From Lineus longissimus (taxonomy: Eukaryota; Nemertea; Pilidiophora; Heteronemertea; Lineidae), in NCBI RefSeq assembly GCF_910592395.1, contig NC_088324.1, forward strand, positions 16,146,953-16,210,952: a stretch of 64,000 nucleotides of DNA, read 5' to 3'. Shown here piece after piece: positions 35,301 through 47,300 of this stretch; the first letter of the stretch is position 1, and each line of letters opens with the position of its first letter. A program made the translations under genes and the position numbers. Below the pieces are notes generated by a model, which saw only the letters and a program-made list of their open reading frames with translations, had not been told where the DNA came from and did no database searches.

Positions 35301-38300
35301 CCAGGATTCAATATGACACTCATTATATTCTGATGTCCATCGGCTGACGCAGTGTCCTTTACCAATCTCTAACAGTGCCCCGATGGCTGATGATTCATCC
35401 ATTATCCAGAGTTGTCACCATCAGTTCCTGAGCCAGGCCTTGACATCAGTTCCTGAGCCAGGCCTTGACATCAGTTCCTGAGCCAGGCCTTGACATCAGT
35501 TCCTGAGCCAGGCCTCGACATCAGTTCCTGAGCCAGGCCTCGACATCAGTTCCTGAGCCAGGCCTCGACATCAGTTCCTGAGCCAGGCCTCGACATCAGT
35601 TCCTGAGCCAGGCCTCGACATCAGTTCCTGAGCCAGGCCTCGACATCAGTTCCTGAGCCAGGCCTCGACATCAGTTCCTGAGCCAGGCCTCGACATCAGT
35701 TCCTGAGCCAGGCCTCGACATCAGTTCCTGAGCCAGGCCTCGACATCAGTTCCTGAGCCAGGCCTCGACATCAGTTCCTGAGCCAGGCCTCGACATCAGT
35801 TCCTGAGCCAGGCCTTGACATCAGTACTGTCAGTGATGCTCGGCGATGACGGGATGAAAGAGTTGTCACCATCAGTTCCTGAGCCAGGCCTTGACATCAG
35901 TTTCTGAGCCAGGCCTTGACATCAGTACTGTCAGCGATGCTCGGCGATGACGGGATGAAAGGCGTTTCACAGTGCAAGTGGGAAGCTTACTCCTCTCAGG
36001 AAGTTTGAACTAAATTATTAGATTTCATATTTGTTACGCATGCACCTACCAACCTCGGCTACAATAGGCTACTCCTTCATATGCATGTGCTACTGATACA
36101 AAATGTATACGTTTGTTTTTATCTTCTGCCGAGGCTCATTGGAAGTCTTCAAATGAGTATTGGGTTGAGTAGTAGCTAATTTCAGCTAACTTTCGGCTGT
36201 TCATACAGCTAAATTAGTCTTATCTCGACCTTGTCAAGCCTTTTGTCAACCCCTTGTGTTGGTGAAGAGCTGGAATGAGATTGATTAAGCCTGAAGGTGG
36301 GGGGGGGGGGGGGGGGAGAGGAGAGTGTATGATCTCTCGTTAGATTCATCTGCTGGATTGGTTAGAGGAAAACCAGTGAGAATCATTGGGTTGATGACGG
36401 TTTAAGGACACAATATCACCAAACTGTATCTGATAGATTGAGAGTTGTTACACATGTTAAACATGGGTGACAGCACCTCAACATGTAGACGATCAAGTTG
36501 AGACAGTGTCTTTGAACTTCAATGAGTTTTTTTATGTCGATAGCCGATATGTTTTTGTCCTTGATGACCCAGACTGACCGATGACGAATGACAGTCATCT
36601 GTGATGAGTGGCATCACGAGCATCACTGTCTGTGAATTTGGTTAACCCTTGCTCAGCTTTGAGGATACGAAGGGGCATGAGTTTCACCAAGGAAAGATGT
36701 GGTGTACTCTGGCTGGCTATGCATTCCAAGTGATGGAGTGAAATGCTTCCCCTTGAGAGCTGATTTGGGAGGCCTTGGCTGAGTTTCACCAAGGAAAGAT
36801 GTGGTGTACTCTGGCTGGCTATGCATTCCAAGTGATGGAGTGAAATGCTTCCCCTTGAGAGCTGATTTGGGAGGCCTTGGCTGAGTTTCACCAAGGAAAC
36901 ATGTGGTGTACTCTGGCTGGCTATGCATTCCAAGTGATGGAGTGAAATGCTTCCCCTTGAGAGCTGATTTGGGAGGCCTTGGCTGAGTTTCACCAAGGAA
37001 ACATGTGGTGTACTCTGGCTGGCTATGCATTCCAAGTGATGGAGTGAAATGCTTCCCCTTGAGAGCTGATTTGGGAGGCCTTGGCTGAGTTTCACCAAGG
37101 AAACATGTGGTGTACTCTGACTGGCCCTGCATTCCAAGTGATGGAGTGAAATGCTTCCCCTTGAGAGCTGATTTGGGAGGCGTTGGCTGATCCTTGTAAT
37201 AACATGACAGGATTACATGCCACATCAAACTGCCTCCCTGGTGTCCTTCAGTTGGTAGTTTACCAACGTATGGTTCTATCAGGTACTGTTAGTGCGTAAT
37301 CACTCAGGTACTTAACCCAGATTGAAAGACCAAAACATGTCGTTACTGTCGGCCTCTGGGTCACACTCCAAGCGGGACATACTGGTGCAATGACATGAAT
37401 GAGATCATTGAGAGAGAAAACTTGCAAAAAATGTATTGTATTATAATTCTGCATTGTCTGCATACAACTATTGTGTTACTACCAGTGGTGGTAGGGGTTA
37501 GATGGACTTCTCTATAGGCTTGAATGCCATTGGAAACTAAATTGGCGATGGTAGGCAAAAAGAAAGCATAAAACTTTACAGCTTGATATCAAGAAACACT
37601 TGATGTCTTGGAAGTTTATGATAAAGTCAATTTGAGGCCATAACTTCAACAGTGGCGTCCGAGACAAAAACCAAGAATTAGATTGCTGATAAAACCAAAC
37701 TGACCAATCAACTTTTTAAAATCCAATTGTTTGCTGACGTGAGGTAAAACAAGGACAGTGTCATGATAGCTGTGATGGGCATGTTTGGGTTGGAATGTTG
37801 GACCCATGTCCTACACTCATATCACACTTTATCTTTATAGTCTTATTTGCGCACTCAGTGTTATCAAAGTCAGTTGTTGGGTGATAGCGCTGGGAGGTAC
37901 AACTCTTTGATAGTCAAGGGATCTGTTTTGTTTGTGTATCTCTCTTGCTTTTAACTCGAACCAAAAGGGAAAGAAATATCTAAACTTGATTCAAAGTGTT
38001 GATTTGCTTTGAATTAGTGGAGTTTATGTGAGACATGTGCTGAGTGAAAAAGGCCAATGAGATGAGCTTCTAAAACAAACTACGATTCGAATTCAAAGCT
38101 GGAATTGCAAATTATCACTCTTTTAAACTTTCTATAAAATGATTGGACTATCCCGCAGCCAGTCACTTGCGACGAGTGCGGATGGCGGGTCACCAAGAAG
38201 ATGGGGATCAGGGCGATTCGCTCTGCGACGTGCGCTGACAGTGCAAGACTCGCCACAAGGTTTGCAATGTACTTCTGTTCTCAAGCCGTAAACTGTGGAA

Positions 38301-41300
38301 TATTTTTCTTTTTCATTTTGCGGTCGCCAAAATTCTTTGTTTGCTGCCGGAATATCGTATTTGCATGAGAGTTTCATACAGCTTTCATGAAAAACATGCG
38401 AGAATTTATTGGTGTGTGAAACTTCCCGATTCATGACCGTTATCGATATGATATCATGGATGACGTTTGGAGACTTCCTGCTTAGGTAGCCCTATATGAA
38501 ACAAAAGATTCACATGTTCTGAACAAACACATACTGGTGATTATTGACAAAAAAATGTTACACAAAGTTGCCCCTACTTGGGATTTGAACCGCAGACCTT
38601 TGGGTTTCTGGTCTGCTCCTCTACCACCTGAGCTATTGTGGTTCACTGATTTTCTCAGTGTTTCTGTACTTCTTATATTCTAATGAAAAGGCCTTCTTAT
38701 TATGGTGACTGATGCAAAGGTCATTGGTACAAATGTTTTCCTTTTCAGCAAATGGACTTATCAACCTAATCTCTCCAAGGTTACAAGCTGTAAAGACCAT
38801 GTCAGCAGATGTCTTCTCTCATTACACCTGTAACTATAGTAACTGATCGGTGTCATTTCTCTTTTGCCAGAGACTTCAAAATCTCCCGGGTCAAAGGTCA
38901 TCCAGAAGGCGCATTCCATCCGTGACAAATTCTTCCGTCGTCCGTCCTCGAGTGGAATGACTCCAAACAAACTCATTGAGATAAAGTCACCAAAGGCGAA
39001 GAAGGTTTCTCGTGGGTCGAGTTTCAGTGAGGGGACCTCGGTGAACGAAAAGAAGAAGAAAGATCAGGTATGTGTTGTGACCTTGAGCAGGTCTCTTTAC
39101 TTCCACTCTATTCAATGGATGTCACCACCCTTCTCATGCCCTTGTCATTGTCATCATGCTTATTAAGTGTTTGTTTTTCAGGAGGTGGACCGGCTCAAAC
39201 AGGATAGTATGAAAGTGTTCAACGCATTGAAATACACGCAGGACGTTGTCGATAAGAATATCCTTCAGCAGCTGCCAGGGAGCGCCACCATCGTCCTGGA
39301 GACGATCATGGACATCACTACGAGGCTGCTCAACAGTTATTTTAGCCAGGAGAGGTGAAACATCATCAACGCCAAAACATTTTTGACTTTGAAAATTTTT
39401 CAAAATTTTGACTTTTTTTCTGCAAAAGTCCCAAAAATATTTTTCACTGGTTTTTTTGTTTTTTGCTCGAAATGAACCAACATCTTCAGTCTTTTCTTTT
39501 CATCAGAAGTTTGAACTTATGAATAAATTCCGCTCTCAATAACTGTTTGATAAAGAAAGTGACAAGCCAACCCTCGTAATTACTGTCACATGTAATCGAT
39601 CTTTCTATTTCAGTTCGGTGATGATCTCAACGTTCAACCAGGTCTACCAGAGCCTCGCCAACCTCATCCGCTGGTCAGATAAGGTGATGATGACGGCAGA
39701 CAACCAGCCAGTCAACAAGGAGACAGCCACCTGCATCATCAATGCTGTCAGTGATGGCATTAATGTAAGTGTCTGATGCACATTTATTTGGTCACTTGTA
39801 GCATATGTGGAGGACAAAATCATCCCAATCCCGTTTAGTGTGAGCCCAGCGGTGATATCTCCCACAGACATGATCAGTTACCATTCTCTCTGTCACCATT
39901 GACACCATTTCTCAAATATAGCCACATGTTGAGCTGACAGTCCCCGTTCTGCCTGTGACTGCTAACACTATCTCTCTCCAGGAACTTATGAAGCTCTCGA
40001 TCGACAAGCTGGAGCGGCAGGGATCAGGCAACTACAAGAATAGAAACATTCGCAACGTCAACTCAGTCGCCGCTGCTGATAAGGACAGGTAAGTCTGACG
40101 ACATTGAAAATAACCTATGTTTTGTGGCATCTTATTCAATACATATTTGAACTTTCGTCAGCATCAGTCACAACGTGAATCTCTGGTTCATCGTTGATGT
40201 GAAGTGCAAATAGACACAGAGCCTCCTTCTAAATCATGTCAATGATATTGTATGTTATCATCACATCTCTATGCATACATTCAGCCTTCATATTCTCTAC
40301 TTATACCCATCATGAACCAGGCCCGCTCAACTGAGCATCGTCCTGGAAAGCCCCCCTCCCCCCAGCGATGACCTCCTCTTCCAATCCCCATCCAGGCCCC
40401 TCTCATGTGAACATCCTCCATTTCAGGACCTCCCTCCCGGACATCCCTCTCACACCACGTGAGAAGGAAATCCTCCAACAGACGCAGTTGCCACATTTTA
40501 GCTTCGACGTGAAACAAACAGATGGCCAGCTCAATAATAATGACAACACGGACACACCTCCTCCTCCAAAACCTCCTCTCCCTAAAGACTACGTGGCGGT
40601 CCTCAGGAAAAGGTGCATATCTTAATAAGTGTTCACTCTTTGTGGATAACTGATGAGTACTTGGTCAAGTCTGTTGACAGTTGAACAAATTGAAGCGTGT
40701 AGATAATGAAGCCTGGTAATACACATCACCTGGTCTTACTTCCAGTGACTGCAATCACCCTCTTCTATTCCCTTCATTGTATATACCATGTTTGTCTATG
40801 AACTTGCAATTCTCATCAAGTACAAGGAAGTCTTCATAATCCATTGTCAGTTCCCTTCCCATTTGAATGAATGTCAGGTTGACCTGAAATCTGAGCTCAT
40901 CTCTGGCAGTCACTGGGTGATCATTAGGAGGCAAGAACACCTCTTTTGATCTCCCATAAGTAGGCAGATCGTGTTCAAGATTGTTGTCAGAGTCAGTTGG
41001 GATTGTCAAAGCCTTAACCGTACTATTTATCCTTGTGGTTTCAGCAGTGCGACCTACCCCCCGGCCAATTCTGACCAGCCGCCACCGCTGCCAGAAAAAC
41101 GAAAATCAGCTGCCTCACTAGAATCTCCCACTTCACCCTCGCTGAAAGACGAAGTGTTTGCAATGTTTAACAAGCTTTCCAACGAATGCCACGCTTCGAT
41201 GCCGAGTTCATCTCCGATGGGTTCAACACCTCTCAGTGTCTCACCGAGCAGTAGTGTCGGCTCAGCGGGGATCAATAAATCACGTGAGGACTTGATAGCG

Positions 41301-44300
41301 GACAGTTCATATCGTGATACAAAGAGCCCTTCACACACCATCGATCGACCAATCGATAGGCAGTATTCTGATTATGATAATGAGCCATTTCAGTGTGATT
41401 CTTACAGTCCAAGTCAGCAATATGATCGACAGGTCTCCGATTATGAAAACAATGTCTGTGATTCCAGTAGCGGGTCGGTTGATGAGATTAACCAACTCAC
41501 CCAACAAATACAAGGCTTGACGACGAATATTGACAATAGAACTTCCCAGCATGCACCACCGATCCCGGATAAAAAGACGAGTCTGGTCTACAATGCCAAC
41601 TCGGACTATGATAACATAGTGAACGCAAACCCACAGGATATTCTGAGTAAAATGAGAGAGAATATGGGTCAAAGTATGTCCGAGCGGTTGGGCAAGTTTG
41701 GTAGCTCACCAGGATTCCCGTTTCAGGATATGTCGTTCCAAGGTTTCCAAGGTTCATCTATGCTCAGTAGCAACACGGCCATGATGCCATCTCTACAGAT
41801 GTCTAATCCACCAGCCGGTGACGCGGTAGACTTAAGCAGCCAGATGCAGCTGTCTACGTTGAAACCAATGCAGACATCCTCCCAGATGAGCTCATCCAGT
41901 TTGCATAATTTCTCAGTCCAGAAACAGCTTCAGCATTCATCAATGTTGGCGTCACGTCAGGTCGTGCAGAAGAAAGTGGTCTCATCGCAGACTTTTCATT
42001 CGTCTCACCAGTCGTCCTCACAGGCTTCGTTTCAGTCTTCCTCCCAGCAGTCTTTCTCTCAATCATCACAACGCGTCACTAAGTCGTCTTACTCCTCCAC
42101 AAAATCTGCCTCACACATCGGGGAGAACGGGAATCTCCTCGCTGGCAAGGAAACCATCAAACAAGAGACGAAGGCATTCGGGGAGGCAAGCAGCACTGCC
42201 GTACTGCCCTCTGGTGAGAATATCACACACTCTCGCTCCCTCGCTCACGATGCCAAGACTTACGAGGAGAAGGAGATTGATTGTACAGGAGATAGTCCAC
42301 CAAGATTGAGACACAAGTTTGCACATCAATCTAAGACTTTGGGGATTAATGAAATGATGACAGCGGAGGGGACACAACGTGAGATCATCACCGGAGGAGA
42401 GGTGTTTGCCGCTGTCTCAGACGGCGAGAGTAATGGCCAGGCACCGCCACTGCCGCCCAAGAAGAAAGCAAGTAAGTCATGAACCTTTTCATTATTTCAT
42501 TGAAAATGTCTTTCTGATTATACATCAGTTCATATCTCTCTCCTCTGTTGTCTTCATTGGCGGGAAGCTTTAGCTACGGGTATTCAATCGACTAGATTGG
42601 ATCAGTTCTGCTCTAATCTGGCAATATGACAATGATAAACATTTTAGTCATTATTCTGAGTAACAAGGAAATGAGTGTGACAAAAACACTTGAAATTTGA
42701 CCCAGAATTAATAGTGATGTACAATCCTTGCACATCATATTGTATTGTATGTTAATCTCCCTGGACATGGCCTAGTTTCAATGGTAATCAAATAATGTAG
42801 ATAACTAATATCTTGGGGCAACTTTGGAAAAATGGATTAAACGATCAAATTCAAACTAAATGCAGTAAATAAAACAGAAATGTCATTCATAACTACAGAT
42901 TAGGGGGATTTCTCTTTGCCTGTGTTAAGCGGCCTAGTGATGGTTGTCATGAGTTCAAATCGTGGCCAACTCACAGATAGTCACTGGTCTAAGCCACGTG
43001 AGAAGCTTCAGCTCATTTGTGTTATGATAACCCCTAGTTACCGATAGAGAGAGTAAGAATGATCAAGAGAGCTAAAAAAACCCAAGAACTCTTGATTTCT
43101 ATGATAAACCATTGTCTCGTGGGCGATGGGTCATGCCAGTAATCATGTGAAAGAAAACATATTCCTTAAGAACTCAAAACTCTAATTCTTTTACCTTGTG
43201 TAAGATGTGCCTGTGGGGCCATGATGAATAAGACTCAACTGGATGTGCCTGTGGGGCCATGATGAATAAGACTCAACTGGATGTGCCTGTGGGGCCATGA
43301 TGAATAAGACAACTGGATGTGCCTGTGGGGCCATGATGAATAAGACAACTGGATGTGCCTGTGGGGCCATGATGAATAAGACTCAACTGGATGTGTCTGT
43401 GGGGCCATGATGAATAAGACTCAACTGGATGTGTCTGTGGGGCCATGATGAATAAGACTCAACTGGATGTGCCTGTGGGGCCATGATGAATAAGACTCAA
43501 CTGGATGTGCCTGTGGGGCCATGATGAATAAGACTCAACTGGATGTGCCTGTGGGGCCATGATGAATAAGATTCAACTGGATGTGCCTGTGGGGCCATGA
43601 TGAATAAGACTCAACTGGATGTGCCTGTGGGGCCATGATGAATAAGACTAAACTGGATGTGCCTGTGGGGCCATGATGATTAAGACTAAACTGGATGTGC
43701 CTGTGGGGCCATGATGAATAAGACTAAACTGGATGTGTCTGTGGGGCCATGATGAATAAGACTCAGCTACCTATACCAGCAAGTAACCCATGTTCTCCTG
43801 TTTTCAGTTGAGGCGTACATGCAGACATTTGCTGGGTATTCTCAGCCGAACTTCCTTGAGTTTAGCCGCCATTCGATGTTGTCAAACCGGTTCTATCAGG
43901 AACAATGGCACCAGAAACAGGTTGAGTTCTTCACACCGTTCCAGCGCTCCAATACAATCAGTGTATCACAGGTAAGATAATGCCATTCTGTCTTGAAACA
44001 GGAGCACGAGGTGTGCGAGGGATGTTGTAATGTTCCCAACCATCTCTAGTTCAGTAGGAGAAAGATGGCTTTGGTATAATTGATACCTAGTCTCAAGAGT
44101 TTCAAATTGATCACCCATGCCTTGGTGATTCTAGGAGTCAGTTGTCCACAGCATTGAGGATCTCAAATCTCCACTAAGTGCACATGATTTCTTGGATGAT
44201 AAGGATGTTGTTAGATTGTGAAGTCAATACCGATTGCTGCTGTTAGTGTGTCACCTTGACGTATGCATTGCCCCATAGTTTGACAAGTGAAGAAACCTAT

Positions 44301-47300
44301 TCCCCTGGTAATTCAACGAAATGACTGTTTGTTTTGTGTTTCAGCTTGGTCGGCATTCTCATGAGCCTATCCTAGCGCGAGAGGCACGGAATGCAGATGA
44401 ATTACTTCTCGCTCCAGCGATACCGCCCAAGAGAAACAGGGTAAGTAGTTGTGAATGGGCATTCCATGTCGGATGGAGCTGTATAGTTATATAGAAAAAA
44501 TGTCTGCCTGCTGAAGTGTGGATTGATGTACACTTTCCCCCCTTGAGGTAGGTGCTGGGGTTAACCTAAGATGGGGTGCTAGGATGTACACTTTCCCCCC
44601 TTGAGGTAGGTGCTGGGGTTAACCTAAGATGGGGTGCTAGGATGTACACTTTCCCCCCTTGAGGTAGGTGCTGGGGTTAACCTAAGATGGGGTGCTAGGA
44701 TGTACACTTTCCCCCCTTGAGGTAGGTGCTGGGGTTAACCTAAGATGGGGTGCTAGGATGTACACTTCCCCCCTTGAGGTAGGTGCTGGGGTTAACCTAA
44801 GATGGGGTGCTAGGATGTACACTTTCCCCCCTTGAGGTAGGTGCTGGGGTTAACCTAAGATGGGGTGCTAGGATGTACACTTTCCCCCCTTGAGGTAGGT
44901 GCTGGGGTTAACCTAAGATGGGGTGCTAGGATGTACACTTTCCCCCCTTGAGGTAGGTGCTGGGGTTAACCTAAGATGGGGTGCTAGGGTGTACACTTTC
45001 CCCCCTTGAGGTAGGTGCTGGGGTTAACCTAAGATGGGGTGCTAGGGTGTACACTTTCCCCCCTTGAGGTAGGTGCTGGGGTTAACCTAAGATGGGGTGC
45101 TAGGATGTACACTTTCCCCCCTTGAGGTAGGTGCTGGGGTTAACCTAAGATGGGGTGCTAGGGTGTACACTTTCCCCCCTTGAGGTAGGTGCTGGGGTTA
45201 ACCTAAGATGGGGTGCTAGGATGTACACTTTCCCCCCTTGAGGTAGGTGCTGGGGTTAACCTAAGATGGGGTGCTAGGATGTACACTTTCCCCCCTTGAG
45301 GTAGGTGCTGGGGTTAACCTAAGATGGGGTGCTAGGATGTACACTTTCCCCCCTTGAGGTAGGTGCTGGGGTTAACCTAAGATGGGGTGCTAGGTGTGTT
45401 CATTCATGTTGTCCCATGTTTCTTTCACCCTCTCTGACATAGTGCTGTAAGAAGTGCTCCTTTTTGTATTGTATTGAAAAGGTATTTCTAGTTCTTCTGG
45501 CCAAAGTGACCTTGTATTGGCCAAGCCACCTCCTTGTGACCCCCCCTTGCTGTAACACCCTGTCGTAACACCCTTGTTGTAACACACCATTAATGTGCTT
45601 ACTTTACAGTCGTTCTCGTCACTGACGACGAGCCTGTCAGATCAAAACCTGGCGCTCTTCACGCCATGCCAAGATCAACTGAAGGTAGGCGGCGCCACAA
45701 GCTGACAGGCAGAACATCGACACCTTGCTTTTACCGTTTTACCCTTATTTTGTGTGTCTTTGGTGTTATACAAATTGAGAGCATTGTTGGAGGACTGTCA
45801 AGAAAATACCAGCGCTATCCAGACAGGCCACGGTTCAGTCCCAAGGCCTGGTAATGATTGCCATGGAGACATTTTGTGGTTTTTGGTGTTTTTCTCTTGC
45901 AAGTTGAACCCTTCATGACAGCAGCCGACAATACTCTGGTTACTGTACGATCCAAGACTGATCCTGTGTTTCCTTTCCAGCATGTTTTCAGTTGCTCTGC
46001 GTTAAAGGTTTCTACACTGCGGGCATCTTTTGGGGTGTTGTTATTTTGGTGGGAGGTAGTCGAGAAGATCTTCTTCCTCAGTGTTCACTGTGCACTTGGT
46101 GTTGCTGGCTCAGTGACTCCCAACTTTAGCCTCGGCCAGAGGTAGAATCCATCGCTACTCATGTTTCCCAATTGGTGGCATAGACACCCGGTACAAGGAA
46201 GCTTGGTTTTATGTCAGATTCCCAGACCATCCTGGTTATGAGCCTTGCACCCCAACCACTGTGTCTCTATCCAGAAGACCGTGACTGATGTCAGTTGCTT
46301 TGGGATTATGATTAGAGTTACAGCATCCCCTCAATATTTAATCAATAGTCTTCCCATTCATGCATGGAACAATGGACCAAAACAAAGGTTTTTAAGACAT
46401 ATTTGATCTGAATTTTCATGATTCTGACTATTAGTGTAGAGATAAATTTATTGAATTAACACTACAGTGGAACCCAGTAACACGACCACTCATGGGTCCA
46501 AGGTTAAATGGTCGTGTTTGTGAAGTTAAAAATCCAGGGCAAAAATGCATAATTAGGTTTTCCTCCAGGGTGGTCGTGTTACCGGGATGGTCGTCGACCA
46601 GGGTTCCTCTGTATTTCTCTTGGTTTCTATTAATATTTGCCTGGTATTTCTGCATGTCATTTCTTTCAATTGGCATTTTATCCCCAGATGAATTCCTGTC
46701 CCGAGGGCCAAACTCCCACTAATTCCTCATCTACCCTAGAAAGTCAAAGTGTAATTAAGATTCCATTGAACATTATCCTCAGATACAAAGTGATCTGCCT
46801 CAGAATGCTTGTTTACAGAGGCTCCACATCAAGAGTGTCTAGTTTACATCAAGGGCTTGACTGATAACACCTCATTGCTCAGGATAGTGACTCTTATGTT
46901 CTGAGGCACCTCCAAGTTTTAGAATAATTTCACCAGATCTCCAGTGTTAAAAAACCTGGTGGCCATTTTGGAATTCAACATGGCTGCCACTGCTTGTCTT
47001 GTGATGTCATTCTTACTGGGTCTTCTCTCCTTCCAGTCTCAGACAGAGTCGATGTGCCATCACTCACCGACCAAGCCGCAGCCTCTCATGGCCATCACGA
47101 TGGGCCGGGAACTGCCCATCAAGACAAACAGCTTACCAGAGACCATGGTGTCTGACAAGCCTGATGTGTAAGTACTGTTTCATGCCAACGATTCCCAAAG
47201 ATTTAAGGTGCTTTGCTCCACACTCATGTATGCTCCTATACCGTGTGGAAAAGGTTTGAAGTAACACCAGGGGAACGTGTGTTGCATTCTCATGTGTTCT

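Larger units (their letters stand above)
17354..38870. other. RAPGEF1 intron 1 (21.5 kb), minisatellite-rich
   Basis: A very long first intron without a second recognisable gene. It holds eight tandem arrays plus smaller duplications (listed separately), a possible alternative first exon at 24779-24887, a tRNA-like Pol III element at 38567-38641 and a poly-G run. Segments outside these, for example 17354-18980, 19256-21844, 22400-24778, 28460-30939, 31510-33839 and 37190-38566, show only short open frames without family motifs. Confidence 0.75.

Noticed and set aside
36595-37228. Minus-strand 180- and 191-residue proteins with 34-residue repeats
   Set aside because: The 102-bp unit is a multiple of three, so frames stay open by chance. 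Two frames are open at once, and there is no start context or family similarity.
38132-38434. A 100-residue minus-strand frame shortly upstream of RAPGEF1 exon 2
   Set aside because: No family motif, and a chance frame in a slightly GC-richer stretch is the simpler reading.
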